From positions 1 through 38,731 of the forward strand of contig NZ_JAGGNR010000034.1 in assembly GCF_018614975.1 (NCBI RefSeq): a stretch of DNA of 38,731 nt, given 5' to 3'. Source of the stretch: Paenibacillus polymyxa. Lineage in GTDB: Bacteria > Bacillota > Bacilli > Paenibacillales > Paenibacillaceae. Shown piece by piece: positions 1 to 9,135 of this stretch (within the stretch, counting starts at the first letter, position 1; each line of letters begins with the position of its first letter). Under the pieces are notes generated by a model that was given only the letters and a program-made list of their open reading frames with translations, searched no databases and was not told the origin of the DNA. Made by a program: the position numbers and the translations under genes.

Positions 1-96
1 ACTTTACAGGGAGCGGTTCATTATGGCTGCAAGGTAATCCTTTTTGTTATGGATAAGTCCGTTGAATGGGCTATACGCCTGAATCAACATGATATG

Positions 97-1383
97 TTAG
101 TACGGTGTCACCAATAGAATATTGTCGAGGAAAACGTCACTCATTACTTTTTTCCCTGTTCCACCCGTTTGCACGTGATACAAGCGATATTGATCTTTGG
201 CATTGATGTAGAAGAGGCCCGCAACATCATCTCTGATATGGAATGCATCCCATTCGTCCCCGGTAAGTTTGGTTACCTTGAGAGCTGTATTGACCGAATA
301 GAGTCCGTTGTTGCCCGAGATGTATCCAGCCGTAGATGTACCATTGGTCAATTGATTCGCAACATACGTTACATTGTTCAGGTTCAGGTTGGCAGACTTG
401 GTCACTTTGTTGCCCGAGACCGTTTTGGCATAAGCCTTTTTGTCTGCATCAATAAGGACAACCTTGTCTGTACCTAAGGCACTTACTTCACGAACGCTTT
501 TGTTATGAAGCTGAAGTGTTTTGGCTGAAGTTGTTAACGCAAACGCTTTGCCTTTGGCATAATTGTAATCCTTATTGCTGTCGAGAACAATTCCTTTGTT
601 ATACACGTAAAGATTGTTTCCCCAACCACCGGAATATACAGCATTCACATCCAGTTTGGCTTTGGGATTAACCGCAGTTGCTTTACCAGTGTTGTAATTC
701 ACCTTATACATGACAACAGCATTGGTGGAATAAAACTCCTCGTATGGGTCTGTATTGACCATCAGTTGCAGTTCGTTTTTGGCTTGATTCGTAAAATAAC
801 GTCCTTCCACTGCGCCTGCGGCAATCCGCTGCACAGCTCCAGAACCGTTGGACGTTTTGGACACGATCCACGTGTTTCCATTAACCAGTGCGTTATAGTA
901 AGCACGCCCTTTGGCTACGACGAGAAACGGAAAGTCGGTATCCGCCTTGTCAGCGATCTTGGTGACAGCTGAAGCGTCATTATTGCCATTCGCGCGATAA
1001 ATGGTACCTGTAGCATCCAGATAATAGATGAATCCGTTATCCGTATAATAGCTGAGTACATCTGTAGCAAATGTCTCTGCCACATCGCTGGACCCGTCAT
1101 TCGGAACCCGAAGCAATGTTGTGGAAGAAGCGGTCTGCGTATAGTAGAGGTAAGAGCCTGCCGCGAGCAAGTCCACCCCTTGGAAATCAATTAATACTTC
1201 TGTTGTATTGCTGCCATCCGCGGAAACTTTGTACAAAACTCCATCGGACTCATAATACACTGTAGATTGGCTAAGTGAAGCTGCCTGGGCTGCGGTTCCA
1301 CCTCCCAATGTCACTGCTGCAATGAGTGTAAATAACAGCAATGTACAGATGGTGCGTTGTAAGTATGTATACCCTGTTTTCAT
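97..1383 (-). CDS. Secreted DUF5050-like beta-propeller protein
   Basis: A 428-residue protein starting at an ATG preceded by an AGGGGA-type ribosome binding site. Residues 1 to about 35 form a clear Sec signal peptide (basic MKTGYTYLQR start, hydrophobic core, cleavage near AAQAA). The rest is rich in short repeats of the pattern 'Y-Y/I-x-n-x-x-x-x-L-Y-K/R-V', as in the DUF5050 / LRP1-like beta-propeller families that are common as secreted Paenibacillus proteins. No catalytic motif is visible, so a binding or structural role outside the cell is only an inference. It is apparently monocistronic; the next gene upstream on the same strand is about 270 bases away. Confidence 0.7.
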   Translation of the reverse strand: MKTGYTYLQRTICTLLLFTLIAAVTLGGGTAAQAASLSQSTVYYESDGVLYKVSADGSNTTEVLIDFQGVDLLAAGSYLYYTQTASSTTLLRVPNDGSSDVAETFATDVLSYYTDNGFIYYLDATGTIYRANGNNDASAVTKIADKADTDFPFLVVAKGRAYYNALVNGNTWIVSKTSNGSGAVQRIAAGAVEGRYFTNQAKNELQLMVNTDPYEEFYSTNAVVMYKVNYNTGKATAVNPKAKLDVNAVYSGGWGNNLYVYNKGIVLDSNKDYNYAKGKAFALTTSAKTLQLHNKSVREVSALGTDKVVLIDADKKAYAKTVSGNKVTKSANLNLNNVTYVANQLTNGTSTAGYISGNNGLYSVNTALKVTKLTGDEWDAFHIRDDVAGLFYINAKDQYRLYHVQTGGTGKKVMSDVFLDNILLVTPY

Positions 1384-1492
1384 TCGTTCATCGTCCCCTT
1401 CGTTCTTCTATATGTATGTCGTTAATTCCTTATGTTATATCGGTAAACTATGGAAGATATGTTAGATCTCAATCCTGAAAAAAAGAAGAGAA

Positions 1493-1507
1493 TGAAATTG
1501 AATTTCA
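1493..1507. other. 15-bp palindrome upstream of the DUF5050-like gene
   Basis: TGAAATTGAATTTCA reads the same on both strands around a central base. It lies about 110 bases upstream of the minus-strand start at 1383, so it could be an operator, but no known box is matched. The rest of the 1384-1657 gap shows nothing else I can name. Confidence 0.25.
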
Positions 1508-1657
1508 TACACATTCAAACCTGAAATCGAATTGCGCATGATGCTGCCAATCCCGTCCCAAAGCATTCTCCGCCTGACTTGATCGTGATAACATAACATT
1601 CAACCAGAGCAGCGAAGATAGCTGAATGATAAACAACCAACGACATCTGCACAATAC

Positions 1658-2491
1658 TCAGATCTGACTTTCCGCCAGTTGTTGACGACTATTCCATAGG
1701 GTGACGAAACGAAGAAGAACCACACTAATGAGCATGAGCACTGCTCCAATCATGAGTAACATCCAAGGACCAATCAGCAGCATGCCACTGGCTTGACCTG
1801 CGACTAAGGCGATCAGGGGAAGGACAATTAATCCGCCAAGCTGATAAGCTTCCTGGAACCCACGGACCTTGGCCGAGATCAGCACGTTCAATAAAATCAC
1901 CACAAGACTGCAAGCGGGAACAACCCACACCACAAGTATGATCCAGTTCAGATTGGGAAACATCAACGTTCCAAACAGGGGGTACATCAGAATATTGGCA
2001 ATGATTCCATAGATCAGGAAAGTAACCCAGGATAATAGAAGAGAAGGGATCAGGGCAGCTAGCACTTTGCCTTTAAAAAGAGTATCCATGCTGATCGGTG
2101 TGAACAACAATCCTTCCAGCGTCTTGCGTTCTTTCTCACCAGCGAAACTATTGGCCGTCAGAATACTGGAGGCCATCACCGGAATGATGAGAAACAAGGG
2201 AGCGAACATATACATGGCCAAGTAATAGACAATACGATGATTATCTGTAGGCATGGAAGCAAGCTGAGGTATCTGTCCGCCATGGGTTAATGCATCCAAT
2301 GATTCGAGCAAAAAGCTGATGTTGCCCAGAGAACGAAGTTCCATTCTGGAGGCCGCCCACAGGAGAGCAGAGGGCATGATGATTCCGATAATCAGTGGAA
2401 CGATCAACATGGGCAACCAGAGCTGAACGCTGGCTGTGACGGACCTGATATCTTTACGTACCAGTGCACTTATGGCTTGGCGGTTATTCAT
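1658..2491 (-). CDS. ABC-2 type transporter permease
   Basis: A 277-residue polytopic membrane protein with about six hydrophobic segments: one near residues 25-50, then about 95-115, 140-170, 185-205, 220-235 and 240-265. The conserved 'NSFAGEKERKTLEGLL' stretch after the second segment is typical of ABC-2 (NatB/YhaP-like) permeases that extrude ions, drugs or peptides. The start overlaps the end of the ATPase gene by 8 bases and has an AGGGAGG site, so the two are translationally linked. The substrate cannot be told from the sequence. Confidence 0.85.
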   Translation of the reverse strand: MNNRQAISALVRKDIRSVTASVQLWLPMLIVPLIIGIIMPSALLWAASRMELRSLGNISFLLESLDALTHGGQIPQLASMPTDNHRIVYYLAMYMFAPLFLIIPVMASSILTANSFAGEKERKTLEGLLFTPISMDTLFKGKVLAALIPSLLLSWVTFLIYGIIANILMYPLFGTLMFPNLNWIILVVWVVPACSLVVILLNVLISAKVRGFQEAYQLGGLIVLPLIALVAGQASGMLLIGPWMLLMIGAVLMLISVVLLRFVTLWNSRQQLAESQI

Positions 2492-3389
2492 GGTGGTGTG
2501 CCTCCCTTATGGCAAAATAGATACTTTCCAGATCACTGCCCGTGATGCGGGCCTGATAGACTTGACCATGCTCCGTTAATTGCCTTAGCAGTAATGGAAT
2601 ATCTTCACGCGATGTAAGCTGAAATACTGCTTGATGTGCGGAGATGATTTCAGGCGTAAAGTCGGTTGCCGTGTGCCATCCATCGGGCATGTCGGCTTCT
2701 ACTTCGAGCTTCGGAGTGGAAAGGTACCGGCTAACAATCTCCTGTTCCGTGCCTTCCTCCACGATGCGCCCCTTTTCCAGGAAAATATAACGATCACAGA
2801 CGGCTGACAGCTGGGACAGCACATGGGAAGAGACCAGAATTGTCATCTTTTCTTCCTTATTTAACTGACGGATGATGCGCAGTACCATCTGAATTCCATC
2901 CGGATCCAGGCCATTGGTGGGCTCATCCAGAAACAGGATGGAAGGACGGTGCAGGAGTACTCGTGCAAGGCCCAAACGTTTCTTCATGCCTGTGCTATAG
3001 GTGCCGACTTTTCGATGCTGATAATCCTGCAACTCGAACATAGTTACAAGCTCGTCGATTCGTTTCTTGGCATGCTTCAGGCCAAAAACATCTGCGAAGA
3101 AAGTCAGATTGTCACGCCCGCTCATATTTTCATATAATCCACTTTGCTCGGTAAGGGTGCCACACATGGCCAGTACTTTCTCCGCCTCACGAGCGGCGTC
3201 CAATCCGTTAATGGTTACTTGTCCACCGGAAGCGCCCAAGACCCCATTCATGATACGGATCAGTGTGGTTTTGCCCGAACCGTTGGGTCCAATCAACCCG
3301 GTGACACTGCCTTGTTCAACTGTGAAACTGACATCATGCAGTGCTTGATGCACCTTGAATTGCTTGGATATGTTGCGTACTTCGATCAT
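2484..3389 (-). CDS. ABC transporter ATP-binding protein (ABC-2 exporter)
   Basis: A 301-residue ATPase with Walker A (GPNGSGKTT, residues 34-42), a signature-type stretch (YSTGMKKRLGLARVL), Walker B (ILFLDEPTNGLDP) and an H-loop (LVSSHVL). The C-terminal 80 residues are the accessory extension usual in the CcmA/NatA-like exporter class. It powers the overlapping permease encoded immediately downstream. A two-gene exporter of this form is often self-protection or ion export, but no regulator or precursor gene nearby points to the cargo. Confidence 0.9.
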   Translation of the reverse strand: MIEVRNISKQFKVHQALHDVSFTVEQGSVTGLIGPNGSGKTTLIRIMNGVLGASGGQVTINGLDAAREAEKVLAMCGTLTEQSGLYENMSGRDNLTFFADVFGLKHAKKRIDELVTMFELQDYQHRKVGTYSTGMKKRLGLARVLLHRPSILFLDEPTNGLDPDGIQMVLRIIRQLNKEEKMTILVSSHVLSQLSAVCDRYIFLEKGRIVEEGTEQEIVSRYLSTPKLEVEADMPDGWHTATDFTPEIISAHQAVFQLTSREDIPLLLRQLTEHGQVYQARITGSDLESIYFAIREAHHHE

Positions 3390-3666
3390 GTATATTCACC
3401 GTCCGATCTGAGTTTGGAGATTATACGTGTGGTAGGCTGATATCGTTCAAATGGACGACAAAAAAGATCTATTCCTCCTTCAATAGTCCCGAATGTAAGA
3501 TGCACATTTACCCTGAAGTCTGTCTGAAATCGGGTCTCAGGTTTGTTTTCACTCTGCCTTGTAACATGTATCCTTATTTTAGGGTAGAACATCCGTTTCA
3601 TTGCTATTCATAACGTGGTAATGAAAGATAAGGGCATACGTCCCATGATTGCCTGAAATATGCATA

Positions 3667-3705
3667 TAACGCCGGTCTTGGTTATCCAGGGCCGGCTTGG
3701 CGTTA
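3667..3705. other. Stem-loop in the ABC/HSP90 divergent region
   Basis: TAACGCC pairs with GGCGTTA, continued by GGTC/GGCC after a bulge, and is followed by TGTTTTGG. It resembles a weak terminator or a structured leader upstream of the HSP90-family gene at 3835. No gene that it could terminate lies upstream on the plus strand. Confidence 0.35.
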
Positions 3706-3834
3706 TGTTTTGGCGTGCCTGTCACGGGGAACGTCTGTTTCTAACGATTACATAATGAATTCGTCTAACACATCCATTTGAATACATCGTATGGGTACAT
3801 ATTGTGTTTAGACGTAGAGGAAGGTGAGTGAGTC

Positions 3835-5670
3835 ATGACAGCATCCAATGAATATCGTTTTCAAGTGAACCTGAGCGGGATGATCCAGATTTTATCCAAC
3901 CATCTATATAGCAGTCCTAAAGTGTTCTTGCGCGAACTGATGCAGAATGCGACGGATGCGATTACCGCACGAACGGAGGCGGAGCCAGGGTATCGGGGTG
4001 AAGTGCGTGTTGAACTGACAGGAACAGGTGAGCAACGGACCATGATGGTGGAGGACAACGGCATCGGCTTGACTGAAGCTGACATCCATGAATTTCTGGC
4101 GATGATTGGACAATCCTCAAAGAGGGGGCAGCAAGCGCTGCTGGATGGAGAGACTTCGTTTATCGGGCGTTTCGGGATTGGGTTGTTATCCTGTTTCATG
4201 GTAAGTCATGAAATCGTCATGCTGACGCAATCCGCGAAGGGCGGCCCTTCGATGGAGTGGCGGGGCAAGCCGGATGGTACCTATACGATTCGACAGCTGG
4301 ACACACAGCTGTCCCCGGGGACCAAAGTATATCTGCGTTGCACACCGGACGCGTCGCACTACTTTGAACCAGAGTATGTGAAAGAAGCTCTGTTCTATTA
4401 TGGAGCGTTATTGCCGTATCCGGTCACGCTGCATCTTGACGGCGCGCAAGATGTGGTCAACAGCGAGACACCGATCTGGCTGATGGACCCTGCACTCGCA
4501 CGTTCACGCAGAGCGGAGGTATTGGCATTTGGTGAACGTCTGCTTGGCGAGCAGTTCCAGGACTTCATTCCGTTGACGACAGCTTCAGGCTGTACCGGGG
4601 GTATTGCTTTTGTACTGCCACACGCGGTTAATCTGAATGCCAAGCGTTCTCATCGGGTTTACCTGAAGCGAATGCTGATTTCGGAGAAGGCTGAGAACAT
4701 TTTGCCAGAGTGGGCGTTCTTCGTGAAATGTCTGATCTGGACAGATGAGCTTCAACCGACGGCATCACGAGAACATTTTTATGAAAATGAAAAGCTGGAG
4801 GAAGTTCGCTCCGAACTCGGAGACGCACTTCGCAAGGGACTGGCCGACATGGCTGAGAGCCAGACGGAACGGTTACAGAAGCTGATTCGTCTGCATGCTC
4901 TGTCCATGAAGGCACTGGCTGTGCAGGATCAGGCATTCTACGCGATGATTCATCGCTGGCTGCCTTTTGAGAGCACGAGGGGCCACCGTGAACTGGGTGA
5001 GCTCATCGATGAAGGAGAGACGTTGTATTTCACATCCTCTGTTGATGAGTACCGTCAGATTCATCATGTGGCATCCGCACAATCGATGCTGGTGATTAAT
5101 GGTGGTTACATCTATGACAGCGAGTTGATGGCGACACTGCCGATGACTGTGCACAACGTACACACCGAGCGGCTACAGCCGGATCAGGTCTCGATGAGCT
5201 TCACCGATGTACCTCCCGCTGAACGCAATCAATATTATGATGCGTTGCGACTTGCCGATTCTGCCTTACAGCGCTTCCGTTGTCGGGCTGAGGTGAAAGG
5301 TTTCAAGCCATCGGATCTGCCGGTGTTGTTCACGCTGTCTCAGGAATCCTCAACACTTCGTGCGCTGGAAAAAGCAAGCGAGGAGAGCACGGAATTGTTC
5401 TCGTCTGTTCTGGGTTCATTATCTTCTAACATGAGTTCAGCAGGGTACTCAACCTTGTATTTGAACGTGAGTAATCCGATCATTCAGCGGGTACTGACAT
5501 CTCCGGATGATCAGATGACACCGATTGCCATCGAAATGTTATACGTCAATGCACTGATGATGGGGCATTATGCCATGAGCAAGCAGGAGCTTGAAGTGTT
5601 AAATCAGGGCATTGTTCGTTTTATAGATTGGGGTTTACGTGCAAATACAGATCGTAAGGGGGATGCCTGA
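3835..5670 (+). CDS. HSP90-family molecular chaperone (HtpG-like)
   Basis: A 611-residue GHKL ATPase chaperone. The N-terminal ATP-binding motifs are intact: ELMQNATDAI (residues 35-43, N38), DNGIG (74-78) and GRFGIGLLSCF (111-121). The middle domain contains YLKRMLISEKAENILPEW and TASREHF with the Arg (R312) that corresponds to the catalytic-loop Arg of HtpG. Length is close to HtpG (about 625), but the C-terminal third is poorly conserved, so this is the divergent 'HSP90 family protein' subgroup rather than orthodox HtpG. The stop overlaps the next start (TGATG), implying coupled translation with a helical partner. ATG follows a GGAAGGTGAG ribosome site. Confidence 0.85.
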   Translation: MTASNEYRFQVNLSGMIQILSNHLYSSPKVFLRELMQNATDAITARTEAEPGYRGEVRVELTGTGEQRTMMVEDNGIGLTEADIHEFLAMIGQSSKRGQQALLDGETSFIGRFGIGLLSCFMVSHEIVMLTQSAKGGPSMEWRGKPDGTYTIRQLDTQLSPGTKVYLRCTPDASHYFEPEYVKEALFYYGALLPYPVTLHLDGAQDVVNSETPIWLMDPALARSRRAEVLAFGERLLGEQFQDFIPLTTASGCTGGIAFVLPHAVNLNAKRSHRVYLKRMLISEKAENILPEWAFFVKCLIWTDELQPTASREHFYENEKLEEVRSELGDALRKGLADMAESQTERLQKLIRLHALSMKALAVQDQAFYAMIHRWLPFESTRGHRELGELIDEGETLYFTSSVDEYRQIHHVASAQSMLVINGGYIYDSELMATLPMTVHNVHTERLQPDQVSMSFTDVPPAERNQYYDALRLADSALQRFRCRAEVKGFKPSDLPVLFTLSQESSTLRALEKASEESTELFSSVLGSLSSNMSSAGYSTLYLNVSNPIIQRVLTSPDDQMTPIAIEMLYVNALMMGHYAMSKQELEVLNQGIVRFIDWGLRANTDRKGDA

Positions 5671-6719
5671 TGAAGACAGAGATGGATTTTGAAGAACTGA
5701 TGGACGAGGCCTATGGCTTGCCCAATGGTCCGGCGAAGCTTGGTATGCTGGAGGAAGCGGCAAGAGTTGCCGATGTGAACGGCATGGAAGAAGAGGCATA
5801 CGAAGCAAGATCGGAGATTGTGGAGACAGCAACATTCTGCGGTTATCCGATGAAAGCACTGATTGCTTTTTCCTGGCAGCTGGGCAAGTTCGACCAACAG
5901 CCCGAAGAATATGATGAAGAAACGTTAATGTGGTCGTACAAATGGATATTGGGCAAGATGCCCGACTTCCCGGAAATATCACGCGAGAAGATCCTGGAGC
6001 TGTTGGAGGATTTCGGACGGCGTTTCAAGTCGTACGGATACAGCGAACGCTCCTACTGGTATTATCGGTTCCGGATCTTTATGGATTTTGGGGAGCTGGA
6101 GGAAGCGGGACGCAGTTATGATCGATTCAGAACGATGGATCGTGACTTTATGAGTGATTGCGAAGCCTGTGAGCAGGATGAGATTATGCGATATTTCTTG
6201 TTAAAAGGAGACGATGAGAAGGTGTTGGAAGTGGCACAGCCTATCCTGAAAGGGCGTATGAGCTGTGCGGAGATTCCGCATCTGACTTTGTCTGAAATTT
6301 TGATGCCGCTATATCGGTTGGGGCGGACTGCGGAAGCAGATAAACATCAGACCAAGGGATATCGCCTGATTAAAGGCCAGAACGATTTTGTGCAGAGTTT
6401 TGCGGAGCAGATGGATTATCTCACACGTACGAACCCGGCAAAAGGCATTGATGTGCTGGAGGAAACACTGGTGTTCGCTGCCGATCATGAAGATCCTTAC
6501 GCCAAAATGTTGTTCTACGCCAGAGCAGCATCGTTGCTTCGCCGCTGGGCGGAAGAATCTCCGGAATACCGATTGCGTCTGCCAGCGTCCTTCCCGTATG
6601 AAGGCGATCCAGGCGACCTGCTCAAGCTGGCCGATTACTTTGGGGGGCATGCTCAGACCGCTGCAGCCAAGTTTGATCAGCGCAACGGGAACCACCATGT
6701 ATCTTCGTTGATCGGATAG
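5670..6719 (+). CDS. Helical-repeat (TPR-like) protein coupled to HSP90 gene
   Basis: A 349-residue soluble acidic protein. It is almost entirely alpha-helical by composition, with repeating pairs such as 'LEEAARVADVNGMEEEAYEAR' and 'LEEAGRSYDRFRTMDRDFMS', which look like degenerate TPR/SEL repeats. Its ATG overlaps the stop of the HSP90-family gene by one base and has an AAGGGGG site inside that gene, so the two products are probably made in fixed ratio. TPR proteins are classic HSP90 co-chaperones in eukaryotes, so a partner role is attractive but inferred. I do not recognise a named family. Confidence 0.7.
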   Translation: MKTEMDFEELMDEAYGLPNGPAKLGMLEEAARVADVNGMEEEAYEARSEIVETATFCGYPMKALIAFSWQLGKFDQQPEEYDEETLMWSYKWILGKMPDFPEISREKILELLEDFGRRFKSYGYSERSYWYYRFRIFMDFGELEEAGRSYDRFRTMDRDFMSDCEACEQDEIMRYFLLKGDDEKVLEVAQPILKGRMSCAEIPHLTLSEILMPLYRLGRTAEADKHQTKGYRLIKGQNDFVQSFAEQMDYLTRTNPAKGIDVLEETLVFAADHEDPYAKMLFYARAASLLRRWAEESPEYRLRLPASFPYEGDPGDLLKLADYFGGHAQTAAAKFDQRNGNHHVSSLIG

Positions 6720-6778
6720 AGACGGATATAACTCAGACTCAGTAACAGATTTTTATAATAAGTTATGAAAAGTAACGA

Positions 6779-6830
6779 AACAGGCTTGTTCGAGAAGGAT
6801 CTTACCCTTCTGAACAAGCCTGTTTTTTCT
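6779..6830. terminator. Bidirectional Rho-independent terminator
   Basis: AACAGGCTTGTTC-AGAAGG pairs with CCTTCT-GAACAAGCCTGTT, followed by TTTTTCT. It sits between the convergent HSP90-partner gene and the S-layer serine hydrolase and can serve the plus strand best. Confidence 0.85.
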
Positions 6831-6877
6831 TCATTGTGAGCATGATAAATCTAAGTCCGTATGAAGATATTTTATTT

Positions 6878-9085
6878 TTACTGTGCTGAAGTCGCAGAAG
6901 GGACCGTCGCTGGTGATGGAACCGGTGCAGTTTGAGATGTCTCTTCTGTAGCTTGGGCTTCTTCAGCAGGTTCTGCTTGCGGCTGCTGAGCAGCCATCAG
7001 TTCAGCGACGATTTGATCTGTTGGTTGGGTAAGCAATGCATACATAATCGCAGCCTCTTCCTGACGAATCAGAGGTTTGCGGGAAAGGAAATCAACAGAA
7101 CCATCCTCCATTACCTTCACCTCAGGTCCATGGATACCAAGCTTTGCCATCATCTGAACGGCTGGTACAGCCCATGGGTCCGTGTGTCCCGCAAGTTTGA
7201 CATCCGTGAACAGTTCACTAGGATATTGCAGTTGCAGAATTCTCCACATCATGACCATGGCTTCCTGTCGGATAATCACCTGATCCGGCTTAAACTGTTG
7301 TTCGTCCTTGCCAGTAATCATACCCATTTCATATCCAAGTTGAATATATCCGGCTGCTGCATGGTCGGCCCAGTCGGTGCCTGCAGGAGGCGTTGTTTTG
7401 CTGGGCTTCAACCCACTCAGTTTAAGCGTGTTCTCAACAAATTCAGCTCGTGTCACAGCTGATTTCGGTTGGAACGACTTGTTAGCATCATTCTCATAAT
7501 ATCCAAGAGATTGTATTGCATAGATTGCTTCAGCATACGGGCTGTTCTCACGAACATCCCGGAAGCCCATCGGCTTTTGTCCTTTTTTCTCATAACCCAT
7601 AGGGTTGAGGTAAGGTTCTTTCATATAGATGGTTCCATCAGCATTTTTCTTGAATGCTGTGAATTGACCGGTCAATTCATCTTTGAAGAGATGATCTTCC
7701 ACTTGAATCAGGTTGCGTTGACCTAGAAAAACGTCCGAAATGCTCAGTTGTCCAGGCTCTGTACCGCCATTTTTCAGGGAGCTGACGATCGTGCTAATTC
7801 GCAGATCCGCGTACAATCCGGTGAAGCGTTGTAACTCAGCTGCGGATTGCGGCGTGTATTCCTTGAACTGTACAGGCTCTGCATATTGCGGGAAGAAATT
7901 TTGAATGAATGCAGGGTAGAACAGATTACGAAGTGCTCCATTTTGATTATACGTCAGGAAAACGCCTGTATTTTGCTCGGGAATAAGGAAGAGATAAGAG
8001 CTGAATCCGGTCAGGTCGCCTCCTTTTGTAATGATATTTGGACTACTTCCTGCTCCGGGAAGCTGAAATGCAGCTTCGAATCCATACGTGGTGTTTGGTA
8101 ACAGTGGATGAATGGAGGAACGGTACTGTTCCATGCTTTTCACCGTGGATTCCTTGAGAATACGCTTGTTGTCCTTCACGCCATCATTCAGGAACGCAAT
8201 CATGAACTTCCCGATGTCCTCAGCGGTAGACAACATGCCACCTTGAGGCATTGGTGTTGGAGAGATGGTGTACAGATCAAGCGGATTGTGTGCCGCATCA
8301 TAGCCTGTAGCTAGCTGCTTTTGGAACTTTTTGTCCAGCGTAAAGCTGCTGTTATCCATTCCCAGCGGTTTGAAAATATGTTGTTGCATGTAGGATTCAA
8401 AGGGTTCACCGCTTACATTCTGGGCAATCATGCCAAGTAGCAAAAACGAAAAATTATCGTACATGTAGGCGCTACCAGGTTCTCGAACGACAGGAGGCAT
8501 GTGTTGCTGTGCGTAATCCTCCATCGCTATGTACTTGTCGAAATCAGTATGGATGTCTTCCTGCTGCGGATCACGAATCTCGAATCCGGTCGTGTGTGTG
8601 AGCAGGTTCTCCACAGTTACAGGTTTGTCAAAAGGATTATCAAATTCGAGCCCTTTCACATAGGTCTGAAAATCAGCTTGCAGATCAACCTTGCCTTGCT
8701 CCACCAGCTGCATGACGGCTGCTGACGTGAATGTTTTGGAGACTGAGGCTACACGGAAGGCGGTATTTTTCGGATCGATAGGCGTTTTGTTCTCCTGATC
8801 CGCATAGCCGTATCCTTTTTCAGCCAGAACTTTGCCATCCTTCACAACAACAACGGAGGCTCCCACATAATGGGGCTTTGCCTCAGGTGAATCGAAGAAT
8901 GAATCCAGAAATGCTGTAGCCGATTCAGTTGTCAGCGCTTTTGTCTTTCCTTGTTCAGCAGCTACTGGAGTTGCGGTCTCCGCCTGAACTGCGGGTACCC
9001 ACAGACTGAGAGACAGAACCACAGCCATGAGAGCTCCTGTTAGGGAGGTGAACCTGAAACGGGTCTTTCGTTTGGATAAATGCAT
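6878..9085 (-). CDS. S-layer-anchored serine hydrolase (beta-lactamase/class C PBP family)
   Basis: A 735-residue exported protein. Residues 1-35 are a Sec signal peptide ending near VQAE. Residues about 50-410 form a serine beta-lactamase/D-alanyl-carboxypeptidase-like fold with S114-V-S-K117 (catalytic Ser and Lys) and Y209-D-N211 as the YxN motif, plus the HTTGF landmark. A linker domain (about 415-510) precedes three SLH modules (about 515-700; repeats around 'AIQSLGYYEND', 'LGYEMGMITGKDE' and 'MMAKLGIHG') that bind pyruvylated cell-wall polymer. A Pro/Ala/Glu/Thr-rich tail ends the protein. The enzyme would act at the cell surface on peptides, esters or D-amino-acid substrates; true beta-lactamase activity is not implied. 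Confidence 0.85.
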   Translation of the reverse strand: MHLSKRKTRFRFTSLTGALMAVVLSLSLWVPAVQAETATPVAAEQGKTKALTTESATAFLDSFFDSPEAKPHYVGASVVVVKDGKVLAEKGYGYADQENKTPIDPKNTAFRVASVSKTFTSAAVMQLVEQGKVDLQADFQTYVKGLEFDNPFDKPVTVENLLTHTTGFEIRDPQQEDIHTDFDKYIAMEDYAQQHMPPVVREPGSAYMYDNFSFLLLGMIAQNVSGEPFESYMQQHIFKPLGMDNSSFTLDKKFQKQLATGYDAAHNPLDLYTISPTPMPQGGMLSTAEDIGKFMIAFLNDGVKDNKRILKESTVKSMEQYRSSIHPLLPNTTYGFEAAFQLPGAGSSPNIITKGGDLTGFSSYLFLIPEQNTGVFLTYNQNGALRNLFYPAFIQNFFPQYAEPVQFKEYTPQSAAELQRFTGLYADLRISTIVSSLKNGGTEPGQLSISDVFLGQRNLIQVEDHLFKDELTGQFTAFKKNADGTIYMKEPYLNPMGYEKKGQKPMGFRDVRENSPYAEAIYAIQSLGYYENDANKSFQPKSAVTRAEFVENTLKLSGLKPSKTTPPAGTDWADHAAAGYIQLGYEMGMITGKDEQQFKPDQVIIRQEAMVMMWRILQLQYPSELFTDVKLAGHTDPWAVPAVQMMAKLGIHGPEVKVMEDGSVDFLSRKPLIRQEEAAIMYALLTQPTDQIVAELMAAQQPQAEPAEEAQATEETSQTAPVPSPATVPSATSAQ

Positions 9086-9135
9086 GCAAACACTCCTTTA
9101 TGAAAATATTTACAAAATAGTTACCTACTCATGTA

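Noticed and set aside
3386..3601. 71-residue minus-strand frame upstream of the ABC ATPase
   Set aside because: No recognisable domain, no ribosome site, and it covers the region expected to hold the ATPase promoter.
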